Source: Burkholderiales bacterium
GTDB taxonomy: Bacteria; Pseudomonadota; Gammaproteobacteria; Burkholderiales; Methylophilaceae
NCBI GenBank assembly: GCA_030827595.1
Contig: JAURED010000001.1
Coordinates: 93,161-126,878 of the forward strand
Direction of reading: 5' to 3'
Length of the DNA: 33,718 nt
Numbering within the stretch: the stretch's first letter is position 1; each line of letters starts with the position of its first letter. The notes beneath the pieces were generated by a model. It was given only the letters and a program-made list of their open reading frames with translations, was not told the origin of the DNA and made no database searches. A program made the position numbers and the translations under genes. Positions 1 through 9,457 of the stretch are shown here, one piece after another.

Positions 1-93
1 TTCAAATTTCATATTATGCATAATTTCTGCGATACCAGACATTCCTGATCCACCTATGCCCACAAAATGAATGTATTTAATTTTATTTTCCAT
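1..93 (-). CDS. murC: UDP-N-acetylmuramate--L-alanine ligase MurC, N-terminus only (cut by window edge)
   Basis: The first 31 codons are present; the rest lies beyond the left edge. The N-terminus carries the glycine-rich signature [13 protein letters not shown], typical of the MurC nucleotide-binding domain. MurC adds L-alanine to UDP-MurNAc in the cytoplasm, the first peptide step of peptidoglycan synthesis. Its ATG lies inside the end of murG (11-base overlap), consistent with translational coupling and with the usual murG-murC order of the dcw cluster. Function is assigned from motif and position. Confidence 0.9.
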   Translation of the reverse strand, partial: MENKIKYIHFVGIGGSGMSGIAEIMHNMKFE

Positions 94-1147
94 TATTTTC
101 AATCTGACTAAAAATCAATGAGGCAGCGTTTTTATGTTTTGATGATTTTAATCTTTTTGCCATCTCAATGCATTTTTTCTTTGAAATTTTTTGGAGAATA
201 CCTTCAAGCTTTAAAGTGATATCTTGTTCTTTACATATCATTGCTCCACCTTTCTTTAATAGATACTCTGCATTTTTTTGTTGATGATCATCGATAGCGT
301 ATGGATACGGAATAAGTATAGAGGGAAGACCTACATGCTCTAATTCAGCAATTGTCATTGCTCCAGCCCTGCCAATAACAAGATCAGCCCATTGGTAATA
401 CTTACCCATATCCTCAATGAACTCTAAAACTTTTGCTTTTCCCGAATACATTTGATCAAGATTTATTTTTTTACCGGCGCCACATTGGTGAATGAGATTA
501 AATTGTGGAAATTTTAATAAAATTTGAGGTAATTTTTCATTAAAAACTTTAGCCCCTAAGCTTCCTCCAATAACTAAAACATTTATCTTTACTGTTGTTT
601 TATTAAAGTTTTTTTTAATGTTAAGAATTGACTTTCTGATTGGATTCCCAGAGATGCATATTGGATACTTTGACTCAACCTTAAAAGCAGTAAATATTTT
701 CTTTGCAAAAGGGGTTAAAAGCCTATTACTTGTGCCATAAATTATGTTCTGTTCATGAATAAATAAATTCTTTTTTAAAATGATGGATGCATAACCAGCT
801 GGTAATGAAATATACCCTCCAAAAACAACTACATTAGAAGCCTTATATTTAATGATCCAATAACACGACTTAATAAGCGCATAAAAAAACTTAAATGGAT
901 AGGTAATTAAAGTAAATAATTTCTTACCTCTAAAGCCACCTATATTTAAAGATAAAAAAATGACATTATTTTTATTGATTATTTTATTTTCCATCCCGGT
1001 TGGTGTTCCAAGCCAGATAACTTTCCATCCATTGATGAAGTATTGCTCAGCTAGGGCCCATGCCGGCATGATATGGCCACCTGTGCCAGCCGCTGCAATG
1101 ATTATAGATTTTGGATTAATTTCTTTTTGCTTTGATTTTGTTTTCAT
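83..1147 (-). CDS. murG: UDP-GlcNAc:lipid I N-acetylglucosaminyltransferase MurG
   Basis: MurG transfers GlcNAc from UDP-GlcNAc to lipid I to make lipid II on the inner face of the cytoplasmic membrane. The 354-residue protein has the N-terminal GTGGHIMPA loop (about residues 21-29), a HEQN motif, and a GGSLGA motif opening the C-terminal donor-binding half, as in GT-B family 28 enzymes. An in-frame TTG at 1153 would add two residues, but the ATG at 1147 has a GAGG ribosome site seven bases upstream and is preferred. The start lies inside the end of ftsW (32-base overlap) and the end overlaps murC. Length is normal for the family. Confidence 0.95.
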   Translation of the reverse strand: MKTKSKQKEINPKSIIIAAAGTGGHIMPAWALAEQYFINGWKVIWLGTPTGMENKIINKNNVIFLSLNIGGFRGKKLFTLITYPFKFFYALIKSCYWIIKYKASNVVVFGGYISLPAGYASIILKKNLFIHEQNIIYGTSNRLLTPFAKKIFTAFKVESKYPICISGNPIRKSILNIKKNFNKTTVKINVLVIGGSLGAKVFNEKLPQILLKFPQFNLIHQCGAGKKINLDQMYSGKAKVLEFIEDMGKYYQWADLVIGRAGAMTIAELEHVGLPSILIPYPYAIDDHQQKNAEYLLKKGGAMICKEQDITLKLEGILQKISKKKCIEMAKRLKSSKHKNAASLIFSQIENNGK

Positions 1148-2261
1148 AATCAATCCTCATGAGAATACCACTTGCAATGAAAGTAACAAGCAATGCACTA
1201 CCTCCATAAGAAACAAATGGTAGCGTTAATCCTTTTGTAGGGAAGAAACCTACATTCACTCCTATATTGATTGCTGCTTGAATACCAAACCATAATCCTA
1301 TTCCTTGAGCCAGTAAGGCTGAAAAATTGTTTCTTAATTGTGTTGATATTTTACTAATACCAAAAATTCTTATAATCATTACGGCATATAAAAAAATAAT
1401 TAATGTAAATCCAAATAAACCAAGCTCCTCGGCAAGAATAGCAAGAATAAAATCCGTATGAGCTTCAGGTAAGTATTGCAATTTTTGGATACTTTCCCCC
1501 AAACCTACACCAAAGAAATCTCCGCGTCCGATTGCAATCAAAGAATGGGATAATTGCCAACCTTTTCCATACAAATCTTCAAAAGGTGCAAGAAAAGTTG
1601 TTATTCGGTCCACACGATAAGGCGCGATCTTGAGTAATGAATACATAGCAATTGGAACAGATAACATTAACCCAAATATTATTTTTAATGAAATCCCACC
1701 AAGAAATAATATGCCCATTGATATACTAATCACTACAACCAATGCACCAAAATCAGGTTGATAAATAAGTAATGAACCAACGAGTGCAATTGCAACGGAC
1801 ATCGGAAGAAACCCCTTGACAAAGGTTCCAATTTGACGAGATTTTCTTAAAACATAATCTGCGGCATAAATAATAGTGAATAATTTTACAAGCTCCGATG
1901 GCTGAAAATTCATTATTCCAATTGGAATCCATCTTTGGCTACCATTTACCGTTTTTCCTATACCAGGAACTAAAACTGCAATTAATAGAAGAATCCCAAA
2001 TACAAAAAATGTAGGAGCAAATTTTTGCCAAAAATTTATGGGTATCAAAAATGCAATCAAACCACAAAATATTGAAATGGTTAAATAAATAGAATGTCGA
2101 AGTAAATAATAATAATTTTGGTATTTAGAAATTTGCTTTAATGCCGCCACATCGATGGATGAAGAGTAAACCATAACCAAACCAACGCCGGAAAGTATAA
2201 TAATTATCCAGAGTAAAAATGGATCATAATTTGGCTGATTAAAACTATTTCTTAATTGCAT
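1116..2261 (-). CDS. ftsW: Septal peptidoglycan polymerase FtsW (SEDS family)
   Basis: This is a 381-residue, roughly ten-helix inner membrane protein of the SEDS family, which polymerises lipid II at the division septum together with FtsI. Visible signatures are the region GVGLGESIQKLQYLPEAHTD followed by AEELG, and near the C-terminus PFVSYGGSALL. The start ATG overlaps the last codons of murD by ten bases. Its partner FtsI is encoded upstream in the same cluster. The murD-ftsW-murG position distinguishes it from RodA. Confidence 0.95.
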   Translation of the reverse strand: MQLRNSFNQPNYDPFLLWIIIILSGVGLVMVYSSSIDVAALKQISKYQNYYYLLRHSIYLTISIFCGLIAFLIPINFWQKFAPTFFVFGILLLIAVLVPGIGKTVNGSQRWIPIGIMNFQPSELVKLFTIIYAADYVLRKSRQIGTFVKGFLPMSVAIALVGSLLIYQPDFGALVVVISISMGILFLGGISLKIIFGLMLSVPIAMYSLLKIAPYRVDRITTFLAPFEDLYGKGWQLSHSLIAIGRGDFFGVGLGESIQKLQYLPEAHTDFILAILAEELGLFGFTLIIFLYAVMIIRIFGISKISTQLRNNFSALLAQGIGLWFGIQAAINIGVNVGFFPTKGLTLPFVSYGGSALLVTFIASGILMRIDYENKIKAKRN

Positions 2262-3595
2262 TTGAACATCTCTACAACTAAATTCTTAAATTGATTACCC
2301 CGATCCTCATAATTTTTAAACATATCCTTACTGGCACACCCGGGTGACAAAAGTATGATTTGATTTCTTTTGAGTATTTTTTTTAAATAAGTTAAGACAT
2401 CTTTTAATGAATTGAAATAATTTATCTCAAAGGAGTTATTAAACTTATTCAAATAAGTCAAAATAGACTCAGCATCCTTTCCAATTAAATTCAAGCTCAC
2501 AAGTTTATTTTGAAATAATTTTTCAAGACCTACTACAGATTGATTTTTTAATTCTCCACCAAATATCAAATGAATATTATTTTCCAGCGAATTGAGTGCA
2601 GATGCAGTAGAGGCAATGTTGGTTGCTTTCGAGTCATTAATAAAAATGTTCGGATGATTAACCTCTATCTGCTCAAATCTATGCTCAATTCCCCGCTGCG
2701 TGCTAAAAAATAGTACTATTTTTTCTAGTGAAATCTGCTTATATGCACAATCTAATAATTTGATGATATAAAGTATGTTTTTAATGTTGTGTATCCCCTT
2801 TAAATAAGGGGTATCTATCCTGAATTGTTTTTCTTCATGTTTAAATAGAAAAGATTTTGCGTCCCAGCTTTGTAAGATATAACTCTCGTCAATTCCCAAT
2901 GGAATAGCTTTATCAGGATTACTTTTGATCGGCACTGATTCTTTATCAAACAGAATGACATCACAAAATTTCTTTAAACTTATTTTTGTATCTCGATATG
3001 ATTCAAATGAATCATATCGATCTAAATGATCAGGCTCAATATTCAGGATCACTCCAAAATCAAATCTTGTTTCCTCTTTTAGCAATTCAATTTGATAACT
3101 CGACAATTCAATAATGATAAATTCATTGTATTCTTCCTCAGAAAAAAAAAGATCGAGGATTGGAGTTCCAACATTACCCACTAATTTTGATTTCAGCTTT
3201 AGCTTTATAAAAAAATTTTGCAGTAATGTACAAAATGTAGTTTTGCCATTTGTTCCCGTGACGGCAATTAATTTTGTCTTTGATCTATCGATTTGATTTA
3301 AGAAATAAGTGTCATTCCTGAGTTGAATATGATTATCAAGGCATTCTCTAAAAAAAGGTTTTCTTAGATCAATCCCTGGACTTACATAACAATTCTCATA
3401 ATTATGAAAATTTTTTAATTGTTTCTCATCATGAAATATTTGAATATGATGCTGTTCTAAAAAAAAAAGATCTTCTGGTGAAATTGGTTTATTTTCAATG
3501 AGGGTGATTTTTCTATTTAACCTGGCCAGGTATTGAACAATTGATTTTCCTGTGATGCCGTACCCAAATACAATATCTGATTTTTGGTTATTCAT
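2252..3595 (-). CDS. murD: UDP-N-acetylmuramoyl-L-alanine--D-glutamate ligase MurD
   Basis: MurD adds D-glutamate to UDP-MurNAc-L-Ala in the cytoplasm using ATP. The ATP loop TGTNGKTT lies near residue 113, and an N-terminal Rossmann-like segment (FGYGITGKS) binds the UDP moiety. The reading frame stays open upstream to 3652, but that would run 57 bases into mraY. The ATG at 3595 shares one base with the mraY stop (TAATG) and gives 447 residues, the usual length, so it is preferred. The C-terminus has the conserved SPGCASKDMFKNYEDRG segment. Confidence 0.94.
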   Translation of the reverse strand: MNNQKSDIVFGYGITGKSIVQYLARLNRKITLIENKPISPEDLFFLEQHHIQIFHDEKQLKNFHNYENCYVSPGIDLRKPFFRECLDNHIQLRNDTYFLNQIDRSKTKLIAVTGTNGKTTFCTLLQNFFIKLKLKSKLVGNVGTPILDLFFSEEEYNEFIIIELSSYQIELLKEETRFDFGVILNIEPDHLDRYDSFESYRDTKISLKKFCDVILFDKESVPIKSNPDKAIPLGIDESYILQSWDAKSFLFKHEEKQFRIDTPYLKGIHNIKNILYIIKLLDCAYKQISLEKIVLFFSTQRGIEHRFEQIEVNHPNIFINDSKATNIASTASALNSLENNIHLIFGGELKNQSVVGLEKLFQNKLVSLNLIGKDAESILTYLNKFNNSFEINYFNSLKDVLTYLKKILKRNQIILLSPGCASKDMFKNYEDRGNQFKNLVVEMFKCN

Positions 3596-4695
3596 TATCG
3601 AATTTTTAAACTTGCTAATCCAATCAATATCAAGACCATAGTAATTATCCAAAATCTAATCACTACTTGATTTTCATTCCATCCTTTTTTTTCATAATGG
3701 TGATGAATCGGTGCCATTAGAAATATTCTTTTACCAACCCCATATTTACTCTTTGTATATCTAAAGTAGATTACTTGTCCAGCAACTGATAATGTTTCAA
3801 TCACAAAAATTCCGGACATAATAAACAATACTATTTCTTGACGAACTAATATTGCGATTGTTCCAAGAGCAGCCCCTAAAGATAGCGAGCCAATGTCTCC
3901 CATAAAAACTTCTGCTGGATAAGCATTGAACCAAAGAAAACCTAGTCCAGCCCCTGCTATTGCTGCACAAAAAATAGTTATTTCCCCTGCACCGCGAATA
4001 AAAGGTAACTGCAAATATTCAGCGAAAATTTGATTGCCTGTCAGATATGCAAAAATACCTAATGCCGAAGCAATCATCACTGTTGGCATTATTGCTAATC
4101 CATCCAACCCATCAGTAAGATTGACGGCATTACTGCTTCCGACAATTACAAAATAAGACAATAAAATAAATCCAAAGGTGCCTAAATATAAATATGACGA
4201 CTTAATATAGGGAATAAGTAAATTTATTTCCTCAAAGCTCGAGGTATTGTTATAAATCCATACAGCCAAAATAATGGCTACAGTAGATTGTAAAAAATAT
4301 TTTAACTTCGATGAAATCCCCGCTGAATGTTTTTCTTTAATTTTTTTAAGATCATCGAAAAATCCAATTAATCCAAATCCAACAAGAGCGAATAGAAGTT
4401 GCCAAATAAAAATATTACTGAGGTCGCTCCACATTAATACTGATAACACAATTGAAATAATGATAAGCAGGCCGCCCATTGTTGGTGTACCCATTTTATT
4501 TTGATGATCTGGGCCAAATTGTCGAACGTATTGAGAGAAACTATATTCCCCCATCGTTTTTATAAAAATTGTTCCAAAAAATAAAGAAATAGCTAAGGAA
4601 GTTATTATTGCCATGACTGATCGAAAAGTTATGTAATTAAATACATTTAAAAAATTAAATTTCAAATTTAAAAATTGAATTAAATCTAAAATCAT
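3595..4695 (-). CDS. mraY: Phospho-N-acetylmuramoyl-pentapeptide transferase MraY
   Basis: MraY moves phospho-MurNAc-pentapeptide from UDP to undecaprenyl phosphate, making lipid I at the cytoplasmic membrane. The 366-residue polytopic protein shows the catalytic motifs GFFDDLKK, NAVNLTDGLDGLA and FMGDIGSLSLGA, plus the HHH loop (APIHHHYEKKGW) seen in all MraY proteins. Start and stop are both tightly coupled: ATGA overlap with murF upstream and TAATG overlap with murD downstream. Confidence 0.96.
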   Translation of the reverse strand: MILDLIQFLNLKFNFLNVFNYITFRSVMAIITSLAISLFFGTIFIKTMGEYSFSQYVRQFGPDHQNKMGTPTMGGLLIIISIVLSVLMWSDLSNIFIWQLLFALVGFGLIGFFDDLKKIKEKHSAGISSKLKYFLQSTVAIILAVWIYNNTSSFEEINLLIPYIKSSYLYLGTFGFILLSYFVIVGSSNAVNLTDGLDGLAIMPTVMIASALGIFAYLTGNQIFAEYLQLPFIRGAGEITIFCAAIAGAGLGFLWFNAYPAEVFMGDIGSLSLGAALGTIAILVRQEIVLFIMSGIFVIETLSVAGQVIYFRYTKSKYGVGKRIFLMAPIHHHYEKKGWNENQVVIRFWIITMVLILIGLASLKIR

Positions 4696-6056
4696 TTAAA
4701 CCTTTCTTTCAATTCAGAAGCAATAACATCGAATTTCATAAAACGTGATGCTTTTATTAAAACGATTGTATCTTTTTTTATCAACTTAAGGGATTTGTCA
4801 ATTAAATGACGAATATCATCAAAGCAATAGATATCTTTTTTCATATTTTTTTCTTTGTTTAAAGCTCGGGTAATTGAACTTCCATATGCAAGAATAGAAT
4901 CAATATTGGATTCTTCAATTTTTTTCACAATTTGATCATGATATTGCTCACTTAACTCTCCTAGCTCCCCCATATCACCAATCATTAGGATTTTATATTT
5001 TTGTGAACCACTTAAATAATCAATAGCAGATGACATTGAAGTGGGATTTGAATTATATGAGTCATCAATAATATCTATATTATTTTTCATAGATATTTTA
5101 TTAAACCTTCCAACTGTGCCTGAAAAATGTTTAAATCCATCAACAAATGAGTGTAAATTAAATCCTAAATTAATTAATACAGCGCAAGCGATAATAAAAT
5201 TTTGAAGATTATGATTGCCCTCAACAGGTGATTTGAGAACGACTTCTTGATCGAGATAAATAAATTTAAGCTTATTCAGCCCCAAATATTCATAATTTAA
5301 ACGATTAGCTTGATTTAGATAATCTGACGAAACAATAAACAACTGTCCTTTGGAATTATCAAGTTCTGAAAAGAAATTAATATTATCCGGAAGTATCTTA
5401 ATGTCCTTCTCATTGTGATAATAAAAAATTTGTTTTTTTTCTTTTGCAATTTCTTCTTGAGAACCAAAATTACCAATGTGGGCATCGCCAATATTTGTTA
5501 TCACAGCAATGTGGGGTCTCACAATATTTGCTAACTCCCTAATTTCTCCTGGATGATTAGTTCCTATTTCTAAAACTAGATATTTCTCATTTCCTTGAAT
5601 TTTAAATATTGAGAGAGGCAAACCAATATCGTTATTAAAATTTCCAAAAGTTGCAGCCACATCTTGGTCGCCCACCTTGCGCCTTAAAAAATGGGTAATT
5701 AAATTTTTAGTTGTCGTTTTACCGTTACTGCCCGTTATAGCTATTTTTTTTGATGATGTTTTCTTAATAATTAGCTTAGCAAGATCAATTAAAAATTCTT
5801 TTCCTGAATCTACTTGTGCATAAGGTATTTGATTATCTATTTTTTTTTCTGAAATAATAAACAATGGATTTATATTTAATACTTCTTGAATAAAATTATT
5901 CCCATCAAAATTTTCACCTTTAATCGTTATAAAAATTTGATTTGTTTGAATTGTTCTTGAATCGATGCTTATATCTGATGTATTAAAACAAAGATCATCA
6001 TTCAAATTAGATACCTTAGAAAATAAATGCTTAATTTCTTTAATAGAAAGCTCCAT
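4692..6056 (-). CDS. murF: UDP-MurNAc-tripeptide--D-alanyl-D-alanine ligase MurF
   Basis: MurF attaches the D-Ala-D-Ala dipeptide to UDP-MurNAc-tripeptide, completing the pentapeptide precursor. The 454-residue protein has the Mur ligase ATP loop ITGSNGKTTTK near residues 106-116 and the central motif EIGTNHPGEI characteristic of MurF. It starts two bases after the murE stop and overlaps mraY by four bases. Confidence 0.95.
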   Translation of the reverse strand: MELSIKEIKHLFSKVSNLNDDLCFNTSDISIDSRTIQTNQIFITIKGENFDGNNFIQEVLNINPLFIISEKKIDNQIPYAQVDSGKEFLIDLAKLIIKKTSSKKIAITGSNGKTTTKNLITHFLRRKVGDQDVAATFGNFNNDIGLPLSIFKIQGNEKYLVLEIGTNHPGEIRELANIVRPHIAVITNIGDAHIGNFGSQEEIAKEKKQIFYYHNEKDIKILPDNINFFSELDNSKGQLFIVSSDYLNQANRLNYEYLGLNKLKFIYLDQEVVLKSPVEGNHNLQNFIIACAVLINLGFNLHSFVDGFKHFSGTVGRFNKISMKNNIDIIDDSYNSNPTSMSSAIDYLSGSQKYKILMIGDMGELGELSEQYHDQIVKKIEESNIDSILAYGSSITRALNKEKNMKKDIYCFDDIRHLIDKSLKLIKKDTIVLIKASRFMKFDVIASELKERFK

Positions 6057-6058
6057 AG

Positions 6059-7486
6059 CTAACCTTTGAAACCTTTTACAACATCTTTATCAGAAAAAAA
6101 TACAGTTTTATCTTTTAATATTTGGTAGTTTTCATGTCCTTTTCCAGCTATCAAAATTACTTCGCTTAACGGCTGCTTCAATGCCTCTTCAATTGCTTTT
6201 TTTCGGTCGAGAATGATTTTTTTATCAATTGTCACATACTTAGATATTTGTTGTGCAATACTCATAGGGTCTTCTGACCTTGGATTATCTGAGGTAATTA
6301 ATACAGAATGAGCATATTTGTTTGAAACTTCACCCATGAGTTTTCGCTTACCTATATCTCGATCACCCCCACATCCAAAAACTAATGTTATTTTTTTTTT
6401 ATAATTTGACTTTAAAGTTTCAAGAACATTTTTTAACCCGTCAGGTGTATGGGCATAATCAATAAAGATTTTTTTATTTATATTATTTATTTTTTTATTG
6501 AACATCTCTAATCGCCCTTCTGGAATAGGAAGTTTTTTCACAGTTTTAATTAAAGTATTCATGGAAACTTTTTTTAAATGACAGACTGCTATAGCGCCTA
6601 CAAGGTTTAAAATATTAAATTTACCAATAATGTTTGTTTCAAATTGATATCGTTTATTTTTAATTTCTAATTCAAATTCCGTCTTATTTGTGGCTATTAA
6701 ATTTGTGGAATTATGAATAATTTTAATATCTGCGTGTTTTGAAAAGCCAAATGTTAAAACTCTCTTATTTAATGTTTTTAAATGCTGGCACAGTCTGGCT
6801 CCATACTTATCATCAATGTTAATTATTGAGCAATTCTTTACATTTTCTAGAAAAAACCTTTCTTTCACACTAAAGTAATTAGCCATTGTTTTGTGATAAT
6901 CTAAATGATCTCGGCTTAAATTTGTAAAAATTCCATACTCAAAATTTAATCCCTTTATCCTTTGCTGATCAATTCCATGAGAGGAAACCTCAAGAACAAA
7001 ATTTTTAATCTTATTCATTTTTTTATGAAATAGATCGTATAAAATAAAAAGGTCAGGCGTGGTATTTTGAATATTTTTTTCTTTTGAAATGGTCCCTATT
7101 AGTTTTGAAGATTGAATGTGTTTATTTATAAGAAAATCTAACCAAAATCCTGTTGATGTTTTTCCATTGGTTCCAGTGATGCCGATTAATTTAATTTTTT
7201 GATTTAAATTACCATAGAATCTATCTAAAATTTTTTTTTGGTTAAATGCGATATTTTTAAATTCTATAATATTTATTTTGGGATATTTTTTTTGTAGAAG
7301 CTTGATCTCTTTTGCTGATTCAATAAGAATAAATTTTGCTCCCTTCTTGATTGCATCTTTTACAAATTCAGAACCATCAAACTTTTTACCAGGATAAGCA
7401 CAAAATACATAATCTTTTTTTACATAATTGCTGTTATTCGTTATCCCCTTGGCTTCTTTAAAAAATCTAAAGTCTGCTATCTTCAT
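6059..7486 (-). CDS. murE: UDP-MurNAc-L-Ala-D-Glu--meso-diaminopimelate ligase MurE
   Basis: MurE adds the third residue of the peptidoglycan stem. The ATP loop GITGTNGKTST is near residue 105, and the DNPRSEDP motif in the C-terminal domain marks specificity for meso-diaminopimelate, as expected in a Gram-negative cell. Two starts are possible: ATG at 7495 (478 residues, no visible ribosome site) and ATG at 7486 (475 residues, a GGA eight bases upstream). The second is taken with low certainty. Either way the start lies inside the ftsI 3' end. Confidence 0.93.
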   Translation of the reverse strand: MKIADFRFFKEAKGITNNSNYVKKDYVFCAYPGKKFDGSEFVKDAIKKGAKFILIESAKEIKLLQKKYPKINIIEFKNIAFNQKKILDRFYGNLNQKIKLIGITGTNGKTSTGFWLDFLINKHIQSSKLIGTISKEKNIQNTTPDLFILYDLFHKKMNKIKNFVLEVSSHGIDQQRIKGLNFEYGIFTNLSRDHLDYHKTMANYFSVKERFFLENVKNCSIINIDDKYGARLCQHLKTLNKRVLTFGFSKHADIKIIHNSTNLIATNKTEFELEIKNKRYQFETNIIGKFNILNLVGAIAVCHLKKVSMNTLIKTVKKLPIPEGRLEMFNKKINNINKKIFIDYAHTPDGLKNVLETLKSNYKKKITLVFGCGGDRDIGKRKLMGEVSNKYAHSVLITSDNPRSEDPMSIAQQISKYVTIDKKIILDRKKAIEEALKQPLSEVILIAGKGHENYQILKDKTVFFSDKDVVKGFKG

Positions 7487-9197
7487 AAGTAGCATCCATT
7501 TTTGTATCTAATAAATTTTCATTCAATTGTTTATCATAGGGGACATCATATAATTTAAGCGCTTCCTTCATGACCTCTTTAAACACTGGACCAGCAACGG
7601 TTCCTCCATAATAGCTATCTTTTTTTGGATTATCTATCATTACTGCCATGATAAATTTTGGATTGGTACTTGGTGCCATACCTATAAATGATGCTACATA
7701 CTCTCGGGAGTACTCCCCATTTACAACTTTTCTAGCTGTTCCAGTTTTACCAGCAACCGTATAGCCTGGAATTCTAGCCTTAAAACCTGTACCGCCATCT
7801 TCCTCTACGACTGCCCGCATATACATTTTCATTTCATTGCTTACGTATGGTGATAAGACTTTTTCACCAATCACAGCATCTTGATTCATATAGATTTTAG
7901 GGTGAACTATCAAACCTTCATTTGCAAAAATTGAATAGGCTTGAGTCAATTGAAGCAAATTTACACTCACTCCATAGCCATATGGCATTCTTGAATGATC
8001 AGTCTCCCTCCACAGTGAGTAGTTACTGAGTCGACCACTAGTTTCTCCTGGTAAACCAATATTTGCTTTTTTTCCAAATCCCAACTTATCATAAACTCCC
8101 CATAATTCTTTCGGCTCTAAACGGGTACCTATAATTGATGCGCCCACATTAGAAGAAGTCTTAATTACATCTTTTATTGTGAGTTCATTTTCTGGATGGT
8201 CATCTCTAATGAATGTTCTTCCCACTTTTAATAAGCCATTATTTGTATGTATTATCTCGTTAGTTTTTACTTTTTTTCTTTCCATAGCATAAGCAACCGA
8301 GATGGGTTTTAATGTTGATCCTGGTTCAAAGGTATCTGTGACTGCTCGATTTCGCATTGCATCCATATTTGTGATTGAGGAATTTGGGTTATAAGATGGA
8401 TAATTTGTCATGGCAATAATTTCACCACTTTTTGCATCCATCAAGATTGCAGATCCCGCTATGGCCTCATATCTTTCGATGTATTTTTTTAGTGTTTCAA
8501 ATGTCGTATGTTGGAGTCTACTGTCAATGGTGGTATGGATGTCGGATCCATTGATTGGTAATTTAAAGTCCTGTAAATCATCAATAATTCTTTTGCCGCC
8601 ATCCACTAAGACTTTTTTATGACCAATTTCACCTGTCAGGGTTTTATCCCATAACTTCTCAAGTCCCTCATTTCCAATCCCATCAATATTTGTTTTTCCA
8701 ACTATATGAGCGGCTGACTCACGATTGGGGTAGAAGCGTCGATATTTTTTCTCAAGATCTAACCCCGCTAACTTAAGATCTGTTATTTTTTTTGCTTTTT
8801 CTGGAGAAATGCTTCTTTTGATATAAATAAACCCTTTATCCTTTTTTTTAATTTTATTAATAAGTTCTTGTTGATTTATATCAAGGAGATTTGCAATTTC
8901 TTTTATTTTAGATAGATCTGGATTTTCTTTTATTGATATTCCAACATCATAGGTGGGGCTACTGACTGCTAAAAGCTTATTGTTTCTATCATAAATTTTT
9001 CCTCGATAAGAATACAAAACTTCTTTACGAACACTGAAACCATCGCCTTTTGATTGTAAAAATTCTTGTTGTACTTGTTGGAGATACAATGCTCTTAAAA
9101 AAAGCATTGAAAATAAAATTAACACTACAGCTAGTACAACCCTTCTCCTTGTTTTTGAAAGCTCAAAAATATCACTTTGATGGCTAAATTGCTTCAT
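7467..9197 (-). CDS. ftsI: Division-specific peptidoglycan transpeptidase FtsI (PBP3)
   Basis: FtsI cross-links septal peptidoglycan in the periplasm. The 576-residue class B penicillin-binding protein has one N-terminal membrane helix (about residues 19-37), a pedestal domain, and the transpeptidase motifs SxxK (S294-K297), SxN (S348-N350) and KTGT (484-487). Order and spacing are normal. It overlaps ftsL by four bases upstream and murE downstream. Its polymerase partner is the FtsW encoded in this cluster. Confidence 0.96.
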   Translation of the reverse strand: MKQFSHQSDIFELSKTRRRVVLAVVLILFSMLFLRALYLQQVQQEFLQSKGDGFSVRKEVLYSYRGKIYDRNNKLLAVSSPTYDVGISIKENPDLSKIKEIANLLDINQQELINKIKKKDKGFIYIKRSISPEKAKKITDLKLAGLDLEKKYRRFYPNRESAAHIVGKTNIDGIGNEGLEKLWDKTLTGEIGHKKVLVDGGKRIIDDLQDFKLPINGSDIHTTIDSRLQHTTFETLKKYIERYEAIAGSAILMDAKSGEIIAMTNYPSYNPNSSITNMDAMRNRAVTDTFEPGSTLKPISVAYAMERKKVKTNEIIHTNNGLLKVGRTFIRDDHPENELTIKDVIKTSSNVGASIIGTRLEPKELWGVYDKLGFGKKANIGLPGETSGRLSNYSLWRETDHSRMPYGYGVSVNLLQLTQAYSIFANEGLIVHPKIYMNQDAVIGEKVLSPYVSNEMKMYMRAVVEEDGGTGFKARIPGYTVAGKTGTARKVVNGEYSREYVASFIGMAPSTNPKFIMAVMIDNPKKDSYYGGTVAGPVFKEVMKEALKLYDVPYDKQLNENLLDTKMDATYEDSRL

Positions 9198-9457
9198 TGG
9201 CCTTCCAATTGAATAATATTATTTTGATTTGGTTCAACCATTTCCAATTTCTTTTTTGCAAATTCTTCAATTCTGTTATTCCCAGATTGGTCAGTATTTT
9301 CTAATTCAAGCTTCGTTTTTTCTTCTTTTAATTCAATTTCCCTCTTTTGCTCAGAGTCAAGAATTGAAAAATTCTTTCTATATAAATGCTCTGTATTAAC
9401 TTTTAATAAACAAAAAACAATGAGAACAATAAATAATAAAATATTCAATTTCATCAT
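9194..9457 (-). CDS. ftsL: Cell division protein FtsL
   Basis: This small 87-residue bitopic protein has a hydrophobic N-terminal helix (about residues 4-18) followed by a charged, Glu/Lys-rich segment likely to form a coiled coil. FtsL is poorly conserved, so the call rests on size, topology and position between rsmH and ftsI, where ftsL is found in proteobacterial dcw clusters. It scaffolds FtsQLB and activates FtsWI. ATGA-type overlaps occur at both ends. A second ATG one codon in is also usable. Confidence 0.85.
   Translation of the reverse strand: MMKLNILLFIVLIVFCLLKVNTEHLYRKNFSILDSEQKREIELKEEKTKLELENTDQSGNNRIEEFAKKKLEMVEPNQNNIIQLEGQ

Noticed and set aside
3596-3652. Upstream extension of murD
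   Set aside because: It lies within the mraY coding end and adds residues absent from the MurD family; the TAATG junction gives the normal length.
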